From positions 372,001-436,000 of the forward strand of contig NZ_QKLU01000001.1 in assembly GCF_003208655.1 (NCBI RefSeq): a stretch of 64,000 nt of DNA, given 5' to 3'. The notes beneath the pieces were generated by a model, which saw only the letters and a list, made by a program, of their open reading frames with translations, ran no database searches and was not told the origin of the DNA. Both the position numbers and the translations under genes were made by a program. Source of the DNA: Pedobacter nutrimenti (lineage in GTDB: Bacteria; Bacteroidota; Bacteroidia; Sphingobacteriales; Sphingobacteriaceae). The stretch's first letter is position 1. Every line of letters begins with the position of its first letter. This document shows positions 33,205 to 41,835 of this stretch, one piece after another.

Positions 33205-34545
33205 CTAGAATAAGGTAAATTCAACCCTTCTGTTTTTCTGACGTCCGGCAGCCGTTTTATTTGATGCAATTGGCTGGTTTGGACCATAGCCTGTTGCTTC
33301 AATTCTGGATGCGTTAGCGCCTTGAGCAACTAAATAGCTTCTGATGGCTTCAGCTCTGTCTTTAGATAAACGCAGGTTCAATGCCATTGATCCGGTGTTA
33401 TCAGTATGACCAGCTAATTTCAGGCTAAAGTTTTTCTCTACCAATAGCGCAGCAACTCTGTTCAAAGTTGGATAAGATTTAGCTCTGATAGTAGATTTGC
33501 CAAGGTCAAACTCCAGGTTTTTAATCGCTTCGTCAACAACTTTACGGTCAGCTTCAGTTACGATTACTTTTTCCTTGATGATTTGAGCTGGGGTTTTTAA
33601 AGGGCATCCTGCACCATCTACTACAGTACCAGCAGGGGTGTTAGGGCATTTGTCAAATTTGTTAGCTACACCATCTCCGTCATCATCACCCATTTCCTGA
33701 TTGTATTTAGCCACTAATGCTTCCCTGTCTCTTCTGGCATTTTCTTCCTGAGTAGACAATGCTCTTCTTAATTCCGCACTTTCAGCAGCGCTTGCTTCAC
33801 GTAAAGCAGCTACAGCACTGTAGTTTTGCAATTGAGGAGATTTCTTTTTACCAAGGGCAATTTCAATACCCGCATGCGCATAAGAGAATTTGTCATTGGT
33901 TGCGCTAGGTACACCATCAAAGTTATTGGTTTTCATAAAGTTAACCGTGTAACCTAAATCAATGTTTACGCCTCTGGCTACCCCGAGTTTAAAACCTGCT
34001 CCCACAGGAATGAACCAGTGTTCACCCGTATTAGTGCTTGCTCCGACAGTTGCAGGAACATTCGTGTTCGCACTGGAAGACATATAACCCGCTCCGGCAG
34101 TTAAGTAAGGAGAGAATACATTTCTTTTCCGGTTTAAACTCATGTTGGCAATGGTAAAGTTACCGCTTAAAGCTGCAGACCAGTTGATGGTCGTTTCATA
34201 GTTGGAGGCGTCACGTGCTGGTCCGGCAGGAATGCCATTGGCCCTCATGCCCTTTACCTTACCTGCAAGGAAATCGGCTTGTAAACCAAATCCAGGAGTA
34301 ATTTGTTTTTTAATGTAAGCTCCGTAGCCCCAGCTTTCCTGAGGTGTATAAAAATCACCATTTGACCTGTTGTTGAAAGGGGTCCAATGTGTCAACATAC
34401 CTCCGTTTAAACCAATTGACCAGGTACGGAAATCTTTCTTTGCAAAACGCTGTGTAGAATCAGCCGGTGATTCCTGAGCGAACAGACTGGTTGATAATCC
34501 TACCAAGGATAGTATCATAGCCGATTTTGTAATCTTTGAGTTCAT
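33205..34545 (-). CDS. OmpA-family outer-membrane protein with calcium-type repeat linker
   Basis: 446 residues: signal peptide ending SLFAQ (about 23); an eight-strand-like barrel to about 230; a coiled segment rich in Ala/Glu/Arg (about 240-280); a thrombospondin type-3 repeat DDDGDGVANKFDKCPNTPAGT; and a C-terminal OmpA peptidoglycan-binding domain (about 330-446) with SLKLAGHTDNTGSMALNLRLSKDRAEAIR and GYGPNQPIASN. The order barrel-TSP3-OmpA is standard in Bacteroidota. It links outer membrane to cell wall. Single gene with its own promoter-like element and a shared terminator. Confidence 0.92.
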   Translation of the reverse strand: MNSKITKSAMILSLVGLSTSLFAQESPADSTQRFAKKDFRTWSIGLNGGMLTHWTPFNNRSNGDFYTPQESWGYGAYIKKQITPGFGLQADFLAGKVKGMRANGIPAGPARDASNYETTINWSAALSGNFTIANMSLNRKRNVFSPYLTAGAGYMSSSANTNVPATVGASTNTGEHWFIPVGAGFKLGVARGVNIDLGYTVNFMKTNNFDGVPSATNDKFSYAHAGIEIALGKKKSPQLQNYSAVAALREASAAESAELRRALSTQEENARRDREALVAKYNQEMGDDDGDGVANKFDKCPNTPAGTVVDGAGCPLKTPAQIIKEKVIVTEADRKVVDEAIKNLEFDLGKSTIRAKSYPTLNRVAALLVEKNFSLKLAGHTDNTGSMALNLRLSKDRAEAIRSYLVAQGANASRIEATGYGPNQPIASNKTAAGRQKNRRVEFTLF

Positions 34546-34617
34546 GTTTTCTATAATTAGATATTAATGCTCCAGTCCTTTATAAACTGGATGATTACCT
34601 CATAGAAATAACCCTGC

Positions 34618-34650
34618 CAAAAGTAAATCTGGTGTTTTTTTATCCTAAAC
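34618..34650 (-). promoter_or_regulatory. Bacteroidota-type promoter for the OmpA gene
   Basis: On the minus strand TACTTTTG (34618-34625) fits the -7 consensus TAnnTTTG, and GTTTAG (34645-34650) lies 19 bp upstream as a plausible -33 element. The 5' untranslated leader would be roughly 65 nt. Confidence 0.5.
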
Positions 34651-34768
34651 CACTTAATTATCAGTTTGTTGCTGATGAGTTTTCGCGTTTGCCGATTTTA
34701 AGGTAAAACCTGCTTTTATCTCAAAAACTGTATAGTATTTGATACATTTTAGCCCTTTTTCTTCCAAA

Positions 34769-36160
34769 CTACAATTCAAAAGATTGGCCTTTAAATGGAA
34801 TTTCAACCTGGTAACCTTCTTCTGTTAGGGCCTCAGCAAGGCTATTGAGGCTTTTTTCCTCACCATGTACCAGAAATACCTTTTTTAACAAGGCGGTATC
34901 CTGACTTTTTACCATTTTTAACAAGTCCAGATGATCTCCGTGCCCGCTCAATAAATCAGTCTGCTTAATACTGGCGTAAACCATCAGGTCACGGTTACGC
35001 AGACGGACAATGGGATCGCCCCGCAGCAACCTGTTGCCCAGTGTGCCTTTTGCACAGTAACCAATAAATAGTATGGTACAGTAGTAATTTTGAATGTTAT
35101 GATACAAGTGGTCCTGTATACGTCCACCTTCAAGCATGCCAGCCGAAGAAATGATGATACAGGGTTCATGATAATTCGAAATAGAAATACTTTCCTTTTT
35201 TTCTTCTACGTAGGAGAGCTCTTTAAAGCTAAATTCATCTCCGCTGGCTTTATAAAATGCCCTGGAATCTTCGTTGAGCAAATCGTGGTGTTTTCTGTAG
35301 ATTTTAGTCGCCTGAGCTGCCAGTGGGCTGTCTACAAAGACTTTTACAGGTGGGAGCAGGGCCTGACTGAATATTTTGTTGAGGGCGTAAACCAGTGCCT
35401 GCGTTCTTCCTATACTAAAAGCCGGGATAATTAGCCTCCCCGGAAATTTAATACAGGATTCATGGATGATTTCTATCAGTTTATCCTGCAATGTTCCCTG
35501 GGTACTGTGGAACTTGCCTCCGTAAGTGGATTCACTGATCAGATAATCTACCTGGGGCAAGGTTTCCGGATCTTTAAGGACCGGATAGTTTTTTCTTCCC
35601 ACATCGCCCGTAAAAGCAATTTTTTTGGTCTGTCCGGCTTCTTTTATTTCCAGTACTGGGGCCGCAGCACCCAATAAATGACCTACCGGAATAAATGTAA
35701 GGCTAATTTGGTCTGTAAGGACAAATGTTTTATGAAACCCAATCGTTACAAAACGATCAACAGTATCCATTACATGTTTTTCCAGGTATAAAGGCCGGGG
35801 TCCCAGGTGTTGTTTTCTCCCTTTTCCTCTTTTAGTCTTATGTTGTTTACTGAGAAAAATATTCACAGAATCGAGTAAAAGGATTTCTGTGAGGTCTGCA
35901 GTGGGAGGGGTACATAATATTTGCCCTTTAAATCCTGCCCTGATCAGGGTAGGCAGGTTTCCAGAGTGGTCTATATGTGCATGGGTCAGAATGACAACAT
36001 CTATTTCTGCGGGGTCAAATGGGAAATATTCATTTTCTTCTTGGAAAGTATCTTTTTCATAATCCAGTCCGCAGTCAATAAGCAGGGTATAGTTATTGGT
36101 CTGCAGAAGATGCATACTTCCAGTTACCTGCTGAGCAGCGCCCCAAATGGTTAATTTCAT
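34769..36160 (-). CDS. Metallo-beta-lactamase/beta-CASP RNA nuclease (CPSF/YSH1-like)
   Basis: 463-residue cytosolic zinc hydrolase. Metallo-beta-lactamase motif THAHIDHSGNLP near residue 60 (HxHxDH), further ligands in GHLLGAA and TGDVGR, then the beta-CASP insert (SIGRTQALVYALN, VDSPLAAQATKIY) and the motif C histidine in SGHGDH. This bacterial family cleaves RNA endo- or exonucleolytically. Its start codon overlaps the stop of the SDR gene upstream by 4 bp, so the two are co-translated. Confidence 0.9.
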   Translation of the reverse strand: MKLTIWGAAQQVTGSMHLLQTNNYTLLIDCGLDYEKDTFQEENEYFPFDPAEIDVVILTHAHIDHSGNLPTLIRAGFKGQILCTPPTADLTEILLLDSVNIFLSKQHKTKRGKGRKQHLGPRPLYLEKHVMDTVDRFVTIGFHKTFVLTDQISLTFIPVGHLLGAAAPVLEIKEAGQTKKIAFTGDVGRKNYPVLKDPETLPQVDYLISESTYGGKFHSTQGTLQDKLIEIIHESCIKFPGRLIIPAFSIGRTQALVYALNKIFSQALLPPVKVFVDSPLAAQATKIYRKHHDLLNEDSRAFYKASGDEFSFKELSYVEEKKESISISNYHEPCIIISSAGMLEGGRIQDHLYHNIQNYYCTILFIGYCAKGTLGNRLLRGDPIVRLRNRDLMVYASIKQTDLLSGHGDHLDLLKMVKSQDTALLKKVFLVHGEEKSLNSLAEALTEEGYQVEIPFKGQSFEL

Positions 36161-37044
36161 CTATTTATACTATTATTTTGATTAGGATCTTCTTTCGTTT
36201 CTTCTAACCAGTTTGTCCAGTTGTTTATTTTAAAGGTATAATTAAGATCAGAAGTTAATGCTTTACTTGAAATAATTTTCCAATCCAGCAGTTCATCTCT
36301 AAATTCCGGTATTTCCAGTTTGGCCGCTTGCGCTGCCCTGGTATAGAACAATTGCTTTTCCGGGTGATCGGGAGTGGACACAAGAAAAGTCTTTCCGAAA
36401 GATTTGTGCTCAATAATATTTAACATGACTCCAATTGCATCTTCCAAATGAACCAGGTTAACTGGGGATTTGCCATTTGGAATATCCTTTTTTCCTGCGA
36501 AAAAACGACCAGGATGTCTTTTGGGACCAACCAGGCCACTAAATCTGATGATGGTGGTATTGAAAGCTTTATTTTCCTTCAGTATATTTTCTGCTGCAAC
36601 AAGTTCTTTTGCAGCCTCGGTACCGGAATTTGGCAGATCTGCTTCTGTAAGAACTTGTTTGCTGTCTTTGTAAACCGCGGTTGAACTAACCATAAGGACC
36701 TGTTGAATACCCGTTGCTGCAGCCAGGTTTCCAAGTTGACCAATTTTTTCAGTATAGCTTTTCAGGTTTTCCTTATTTCTTCCCGGAGGAATGCATATAA
36801 TCAGAATTTCTGAACGAAAAAAAGTTAGGTCTGTTTCTGCATTATCGTGTTCAAGCTGTATCAAAAAAGGGTCTACACCAAGCACTTTCAGTTGTTTTAT
36901 TTTAGGAAGACTTGTGGTGGAGCCTTTTACTTGGTGTCCAAGCTTTAAGAGGCTTTTAGCGAGCTCCATACCATACCATCCACAACCCGCAATGCTAATG
37001 GAGGGAAGCTCGTCGACTAAGCTGGCGGACTTTCGTTTCGTCAT
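36157..37044 (-). CDS. NAD(P)-binding SDR-like protein (YeeZ-type)
   Basis: 295 residues with a Rossmann start SISIAGCGWYGMELAKSLL (GxGxxG variant GCGWYG), a LIICIPPG segment, and VLMVSSTAVYKD, the extended-SDR serine/tyrosine region. This pattern matches the YeeZ-type atypical SDR proteins whose activity is not established. The catalytic Tyr-xxx-Lys pair is not evident (TAVYKD only). It overlaps the nuclease gene by 4 bp. Confidence 0.75.
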   Translation of the reverse strand: MTKRKSASLVDELPSISIAGCGWYGMELAKSLLKLGHQVKGSTTSLPKIKQLKVLGVDPFLIQLEHDNAETDLTFFRSEILIICIPPGRNKENLKSYTEKIGQLGNLAAATGIQQVLMVSSTAVYKDSKQVLTEADLPNSGTEAAKELVAAENILKENKAFNTTIIRFSGLVGPKRHPGRFFAGKKDIPNGKSPVNLVHLEDAIGVMLNIIEHKSFGKTFLVSTPDHPEKQLFYTRAAQAAKLEIPEFRDELLDWKIISSKALTSDLNYTFKINNWTNWLEETKEDPNQNNSINR

Positions 37045-37080
37045 TGATCTTTAATCTGGGGTATCATTTGACAATAAAAA

Positions 37081-37110
37081 AGGGGTTCGCGATAAAGCAA
37101 GCCCCCTTAA
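37081..37110 (-). terminator. Terminator-like hairpin after the cold-shock gene
   Basis: On the minus strand AAGGGG...CCCCTT pairs, with an imperfect inner stem (TTGC/GCGAA), followed by a T-run. It lies about 20 bp after the csp stop. Confidence 0.6.
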
Positions 37111-37127
37111 ATTTTTAAAGATGATCT

Positions 37128-37334
37128 TTATAGAACGGTTACGTTTGAAGCTTCAGGTCCTTTTTTACCGTCGTTTAATTCAAACTCAACACTGTCTCCT
37201 TCATTTAATTCTTTGAAAGAGTCTCCTGCAATGGCAGAAAAATGAACAAATATATCTTTACCTCCTTCTTCAGGTGTGATGAAACCAAAACCTTTTGAAG
37301 AATTAAACCATTTTACTTTTCCTGTTTTACGCAT
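37128..37334 (-). CDS. Cold-shock domain protein (CspA family)
   Basis: 68-residue single cold-shock domain that binds single-stranded RNA and DNA as an RNA chaperone. RNP1 is KGFGFI (residues 14-19) and RNP2 is DIFVHF (about 28-33); the [21 protein letters not shown] opening is diagnostic. A long A/T-rich upstream region (over 400 bp to the next gene) may contain a structured leader of the kind known for csp mRNAs. Confidence 0.96.
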   Translation of the reverse strand: MRKTGKVKWFNSSKGFGFITPEEGGKDIFVHFSAIAGDSFKELNEGDSVEFELNDGKKGPEASNVTVL

Positions 37335-37804
37335 ATTAATTATATATAATTCGTTGTGAAAGTAATCAATTGAATAGTAATATCCAAAATGTTAGTACTA
37401 GAGAAATAGTTTGCTTGTCTGATGAAAGAAAAGTGTAAGATCATAAAAAATGTCTCTTTATTTGGATTTTTTTATTGAGAAAACTACAGAACGAAGAGAA
37501 TTTGAATAGCTGAAGGGTCCATATTACCTCAGTGTTGAAAATTGTATTTTTTAAAGTAAATATTCTATAAAATGATGTTTTGTTTTGAAAACTAATGAGT
37601 TATGTAGGTTTTTAACTGCTTGTGGAGGGTGTTTTAGTTGCAGTTTTGTAAGTTGAAATTTTGTTCTGGCATTATTTTTACATTAAATACATCGAACAAT
37701 CTGAATTTTCCTGAATGACATTGACCTAATCGTGTAAAGAAATTTGTGAGGTGAAGTTTTGGAAAGGGTCTGAAATACAATTGTTAAGAATTAATTTTAA
37801 AGCT
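37335..37804. other. A/T-rich intergenic region between divergent genes
   Basis: 470 bp without a convincing gene. It holds the upstream regions of csp (minus) and of a glycine-zipper lipoprotein (plus). I found no exact TAnnTTTG promoter on either strand and no strong hairpin. Confidence 0.5.
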
Positions 37805-38272
37805 ATGAAAAAGTTATTTTCGATATTGATCCTGGCACTGGTTATGGCCTCTTGCAGTAATAAGGCAAAAGACGAGGCCTTGCGTCAGGTGGCTATTAAA
37901 GCTGTGAAGGACAGTTTAAGGTTAGACAGCTTCAAAAAGGCCGAAGTGGTTAAAAAACAAGAACAGGAAAGGCTGGCAAAAGCCGAAGCAGATAAGAAAG
38001 AGAAAAAAATGTTACTCCTTTCCCGTCAAAGAGAGGCCACAGCTGAAAATGCACCGGCCACAGCTCAGCAGGCGGCCCCTGCACGTAAAAAAGGTTGGAG
38101 CGATGCCGCTAAAGGAACACTGATCGGAGGTGTTGCTGGCGCAGTTGGTGGTGCAATTATAGATAAAAATAAAGGCCGGGGTGCAATTATTGGAGGTGCT
38201 GTTGGGGCCGGAACCGGATACCTGATCGGAAGAGGAAAGGACCGCAAGTCTGGCCGTGTTCAAAAGAATTAG
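37805..38272 (+). CDS. Glycine-zipper lipoprotein (YMGG-like)
   Basis: 155 residues from the ATG at 37805, which gives a clean lipoprotein signal (MKKLFSILILALVMASC); an ATG-less extension upstream is not credible. A Lys/Glu-rich helical stretch spans about 25-80, then an Ala/Gln/Pro linker, then a glycine zipper (GTLIGGVAGAVGGAIIDKN, GAIIGGAVGAGTGYLIG) that could insert into or span a membrane. Related small glycine-zipper lipoproteins occur widely in Gram-negative envelopes; the role is unknown. Confidence 0.8.
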   Translation: MKKLFSILILALVMASCSNKAKDEALRQVAIKAVKDSLRLDSFKKAEVVKKQEQERLAKAEADKKEKKMLLLSRQREATAENAPATAQQAAPARKKGWSDAAKGTLIGGVAGAVGGAIIDKNKGRGAIIGGAVGAGTGYLIGRGKDRKSGRVQKN

Positions 38273-38284
38273 TGTATTTTTAAT

Positions 38285-38340
38285 CCCTGAACAGGTTTGG
38301 CTATTTTATAAGTACGAATCTGTTCAGGGCTTTTGTTTTA
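38285..38340. terminator. Bidirectional terminator between convergent genes
   Basis: Perfect 10-bp arms CCCTGAACAG (38285-38294) and CTGTTCAGGG (38320-38329) around a 25-nt A/T-rich loop, followed by CTTTTGTTTT on the plus strand and preceded by A/T-rich sequence usable on the minus strand. Confidence 0.75.
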
Positions 38341-38757
38341 TTCTGCTTTCTTTTGATAAGCCATGCCTGTAGATTTGGGTAGGGTAGTTTGAAATCCAAA
38401 CTTCTCATATAAATGAACAGCATCCCCATCAGCGATCAGGCTGATGTAACAGGAATCAGGTAATTCATGATCAATAAAGTGCTTTAGTTTTTCCATAATT
38501 ATTCTTCCTATCCCGTGGCCCTGAAATTCAGGCAGGACACAAACGTCTGTAATCTGGCAATGACATCCGCCATCTCCAATCATCCTTCCCATTCCAACTG
38601 CTTGCTGTTCCTGATTTAAAACCAGGACTTCACACACGGAATTTTTCAAACCTATGTTTGCAGCTTTTTCTGTTTTAGGGCTAAGACCAGATTCTTTTCT
38701 TAGCCTCAAATAAGTTTCTACTGGTATTTTTTTATAGAGGGCATTGTAATTTGTCAT
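38338..38757 (-). CDS. GNAT-family N-acetyltransferase
   Basis: 139 residues from the ATG at 38755-38757; a longer frame to 38871 has no family similarity in its first 38 residues, so I chose the shorter form. The acetyl-CoA motif is QGHGIGRIIMEKL (Q/RxxGxG/A), preceded by the beta-strand ITDVCVLPEF, and the C-terminus YEKFGFQ is typical. It transfers an acetyl group to an amine; substrate not predictable. A cysteine/histidine pair GGCHC precedes the core. Confidence 0.85.
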   Translation of the reverse strand: MTNYNALYKKIPVETYLRLRKESGLSPKTEKAANIGLKNSVCEVLVLNQEQQAVGMGRMIGDGGCHCQITDVCVLPEFQGHGIGRIIMEKLKHFIDHELPDSCYISLIADGDAVHLYEKFGFQTTLPKSTGMAYQKKAE

Positions 38758-39078
38758 TGTAATGCTGCTTTTGTTTTTAAGACCTAAATTTAGAAAAATA
38801 AACTGGCCCTTCATAAAGGAAGGTCGATCGGCAGAGATCCGAAATTCTTTGTCACAGTAATGTATTGGCATTGCTTTAAAAGTGTAGAAAAACTACCTCA
38901 TTCCCTTTTTTTTATGGGGAATTTGCTCGCCTTAGACGAGTATTTGTAATGTTACTTTTATTGCATTTTTGTTATTAATGTATTGGTTTTTAATATTTTA
39001 CATTATTAATTGTCGTGCTTTTCTTTAAAAGCCATCAGCAAAACATCTTGGCCTGATTTTTTCCTTTCAATTAATTGT

Positions 39079-39462
39079 ATGACAACTATTATAAAATCCC
39101 GGTATTGTCTGTTGCTACTGTTAGTGGGGGGGCTTTTTTCATGCAAAAAGGAAGATACATCAGATGGTTTATCGAAGGTGCTGTTTAATAAACAGGGTGT
39201 GATAAGATTGGAATGTAATCAATGTGAGATTAACTATCAGGTCTACGATAAACAGTTTAACACAGTTGTTAAAAACGGAAATAGTGATATACCTTTCTTT
39301 TATACATCCGATCTCAATCTAAAAACAGAAGTAGTCTCTGCGGAGCAGCAAAATATTAGGCTTATGGTTCTTGATTCTTATGGCAGGGTTATTTCTAATG
39401 AACTCAGCGCGTTTGAAAAAGGTGAAAGTCGTGAAAAAGTATATTTGATTAGTACCAGATAA
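39079..39462 (+). CDS. Orphan lipoprotein, unknown function
   Basis: 127 residues from the ATG at 39079, which yields a lipoprotein signal (hydrophobic stretch then GLFSCKKED). After the signal the protein is mostly beta-like and includes a CNQC pair (RLECNQCEINYQV), possibly a disulfide or metal site. I do not recognise a family. It is a solitary gene between the acetyltransferase and the exopolysaccharide locus. Confidence 0.6.
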   Translation: MTTIIKSRYCLLLLLVGGLFSCKKEDTSDGLSKVLFNKQGVIRLECNQCEINYQVYDKQFNTVVKNGNSDIPFFYTSDLNLKTEVVSAEQQNIRLMVLDSYGRVISNELSAFEKGESREKVYLISTR

Positions 39463-39648
39463 CTTTTACAGCTCAGATTAAATTTTAACGACAAATAATA
39501 GATTGATTAAATTCTAAAGGGAAATTTGGTTATGTTTACAGATAAAAAAGACAGTAATAGTATCTCTGGTAAATATCAGGGGCCAGGTAATTTTCCCCAG
39601 TTGGATAGATTTTTATTATGGAGCCCTTTTAATGTGAGAAAAGAAACA

Positions 39649-40032
39649 ATGGAGAGTAATAAAGAGAAAAGAAAAAGTATACTCGTAGTGGACGATGAAC
39701 TAAGTATTTTGAAGCTGCTTAGCTTTATTTTATCTGCGGATTACGAATTGATTATTAAAAAAAGTGGAATTGAAGCTATTGATTGGCTGGAAGAAGGTAA
39801 CGATCCTGATCTGATTATATCCGACTTAATGATGCCCTATTTTGACGGGAGCACTTTAATCCGGAATCTGAAAATCAGTGGTTTTTACAGAAATACACCG
39901 GTAATTTTACTTTCCGGCACTGAAGATCTTGCAGAAAAAGTAAAAGAAATGCCTTTTCAGATAGAAGGATACATGGAAAAACCATTTAATCCTGCAAGTT
40001 TAAAATCCCAAATATCCCAATTGATACACTAA
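39649..40032 (+). CDS. Single-domain response regulator heading the polysaccharide locus
   Basis: 127 residues from the ATG at 39649; the frame continues upstream to 39526, but those 41 residues look non-coding (no domain, poor composition). Canonical receiver: ILVVDDE, phospho-acceptor in LIISDLMMPYFDG, Thr/Ser in VILLSGTE and the Lys of EKPF. It overlaps the sugar-transferase gene by 1 bp (TAATG), so receiver and transferase are made together. It probably transmits phosphorylation input to polysaccharide production. Confidence 0.88.
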   Translation: MESNKEKRKSILVVDDELSILKLLSFILSADYELIIKKSGIEAIDWLEEGNDPDLIISDLMMPYFDGSTLIRNLKISGFYRNTPVILLSGTEDLAEKVKEMPFQIEGYMEKPFNPASLKSQISQLIH

Positions 40033-41108
40033 TGACAACTTCTGCAATTGACAAACCTCAGATAAATGCCAAAATTGTATACTTTGGGAAATTGCTCCGG
40101 AGTATAATCGCTGAGGAATTTAACGCGCATATCGAATACCTGGATGACTCCAAGAGTTTTAAAAGTTATTTTGATAATCAGTCCCTGCTAAGTATTCCCG
40201 ATATCATTTTGATAGAGGTTGATGACAATAAGGATTGCTTTGATCAGGTTCGCTATATTAAGGAGAACCCTTTTTTTCAAGGACTGATTATTGTTCTATT
40301 GGGCGTAAAAGAAGATAAATCCTGGAGAAAAAAAGCCCTTGAATTAAAAGTAAACGATTATTACACTTATCCTTTTCCACTGGAGGACTTTTGTGAGCGC
40401 CTTAATTTTTTGGTTAAGTTTAAGTTGATCAAACCCAAATTAATGGAACTGGCTCAACAAACAGATGTGGTTTACCAGATTCCTTTAAGTAAAAGAATTT
40501 TTGATTTAGTGGCATCGGGATCTGCGTTGCTGCTATTGAGCCCTCTTTTTGTGATTGTCGCCATATTGATCAAACTGGAATCTAAAGGAAAGGTAATTTA
40601 TAAAAGTAAGAGGGTTGGGGCAGGATATAAAATATTTGATTTTTACAAGTTCAGATCCATGCGAAGCGATGCCGATAAAATGCTGCAATCTATGGCTGAC
40701 CTGAACCAGTACGCAAATGATGATACCAGTAAAAATGGTAAGACAGCTTTTGTGAAATTTAAAAATGATCCGAGAATAACAAAGCTGGGTGCATTTTTAA
40801 GGAAAACCAGTATCGATGAATTGCCTCAGTTGATCAACGTTTTTATAGGGGACATGTCCTTGGTTGGAAACCGGCCATTGCCTTTATATGAAGCGGAACA
40901 ATTGACAACCAATGAATGGTCAACCCGTTTCCTAGGGCCAGCAGGTCTAACCGGTCTGTGGCAAATTAGTAAAAGAGGTCAGAAAGAAATGTCGGAACGG
41001 GAGCGTAAGGAATTAGATAATTATTATGCAGATAATTATTCTATTTTACTGGATTTAAAAATTATTCTTAAAACCATTCCTGCCTTGATTCAAAAAGAAA
41101 AGGTATAA
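40032..41108 (+). CDS. Initiating sugar transferase with a degenerate receiver head
   Basis: 358 residues. Residues 1-135 fold-match a receiver domain in pattern but the acceptor site reads IILIEVDDN (Glu where Asp is expected) and the conserved Lys-Pro is Tyr-Pro (YTYPFP), so it probably cannot be phosphorylated. Residues 150-358 are a polyprenyl-phosphate glycosyl-1-phosphate transferase (WcaJ/EpsL type): one membrane helix (IFDLVASGSALLLLSPLFV), KSKRVGAGYKIFDFYKFRSM, IDELPQLINVFIGDMSLVGNRP and GLTGLWQIS. It starts the repeat unit by loading a sugar phosphate on undecaprenyl phosphate. It overlaps the response regulator gene by 1 bp. Confidence 0.9.
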   Translation: MTTSAIDKPQINAKIVYFGKLLRSIIAEEFNAHIEYLDDSKSFKSYFDNQSLLSIPDIILIEVDDNKDCFDQVRYIKENPFFQGLIIVLLGVKEDKSWRKKALELKVNDYYTYPFPLEDFCERLNFLVKFKLIKPKLMELAQQTDVVYQIPLSKRIFDLVASGSALLLLSPLFVIVAILIKLESKGKVIYKSKRVGAGYKIFDFYKFRSMRSDADKMLQSMADLNQYANDDTSKNGKTAFVKFKNDPRITKLGAFLRKTSIDELPQLINVFIGDMSLVGNRPLPLYEAEQLTTNEWSTRFLGPAGLTGLWQISKRGQKEMSERERKELDNYYADNYSILLDLKIILKTIPALIQKEKV

Positions 41109-41133
41109 TAAAACACAACTAGACTATAATACA

Positions 41134-41814
41134 ATGAAAAAGTTTTTTTTAACAACAATTTTAATTTCAGGTCTTTTTTATGTCCGGGCCTCTGCTCAGG
41201 AAACCATAATTGGTGATATGAATTATTCTCTTTTGGAGAAGTATATTCAGGCTGCCAGGGAAAACTATCCAAGAAAGAAAATTTTTGAAGCCAATGTAGA
41301 CAAGGCAAAAACAGCTATTCCTATGGCAAATGTATCTTATTTAGATATCTTAAATGCTTCTTACATTTACAGACCAAACGATAAAGCAGCCCTTAATCCC
41401 TTAAATCCGTATACCGTTAATGGATTTCAATTTGGGGTCAACTTAAATCTGGGTGCTTTTCTTCAAAAGCCTTATCAGGTAAAAAAAGCGAAAGCAGAAT
41501 ACAAAGTAGCCCAGCTTGAAAATCAAGAATACGATATCATTCTCGCTAATGAGGTAAAAAGCCGGTACTATATCTATTTGCAGCAGCAAAATAATTTAAA
41601 GATCCGGACCCAGGCTTCCCAGGACAACAAAAGTGTGGCAGACAATTTGAAGTATAAATTTGCGAAAGGCGAAGTGACTATAGATGTTTTTAACCAGGCC
41701 AGGATTAATGCCGCAACAGCAGATTCGGAGAAATTGGCAACCGAAGTGGCTTTTTTTAAAGCTAAAGATGCTTTAGAGGAAATTATTGGGAAAAAACTTA
41801 CGGATATTAATTAA
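41134..41814 (+). CDS. Half-length TolC-like outer-membrane protein
   Basis: 226 residues: signal peptide ending ASAQE (about 22), then one set of long heptad-like helices with a barrel-strand pair between (TVNGFQFGVNLNLGAF) and the typical YKVAQLENQEYDIILANEVKSRYYIYL helix. This is about half of a normal TolC protein (two repeats, 400-plus residues). No frameshift remnant is seen before the next start 21 bp downstream. It may form a channel with more subunits, or serve as an adaptor in export of the polysaccharide in place of Wza, for which there is no gene here. Confidence 0.7.
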   Translation: MKKFFLTTILISGLFYVRASAQETIIGDMNYSLLEKYIQAARENYPRKKIFEANVDKAKTAIPMANVSYLDILNASYIYRPNDKAALNPLNPYTVNGFQFGVNLNLGAFLQKPYQVKKAKAEYKVAQLENQEYDIILANEVKSRYYIYLQQQNNLKIRTQASQDNKSVADNLKYKFAKGEVTIDVFNQARINAATADSEKLATEVAFFKAKDALEEIIGKKLTDIN

Positions 41815-41835
41815 TTTTAGACAAAAATCTCATAT

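Noticed and set aside
37335..37750. A coding gene or structured RNA in the gap upstream of csp
   Set aside because: No frame of useful length and no strong hairpin; a cold-shock leader is possible but not supported by visible structure.
39526..39648. N-terminal extension of the response regulator
   Set aside because: Those 41 residues have no domain character and precede a normal receiver start (VVDDE) at the proposed ATG.
41134..41814. Frameshifted full-length TolC gene
   Set aside because: Only 21 bp separate its stop from the next gene and no TolC-like second repeat is seen in any frame, so the half-length form looks genuine.
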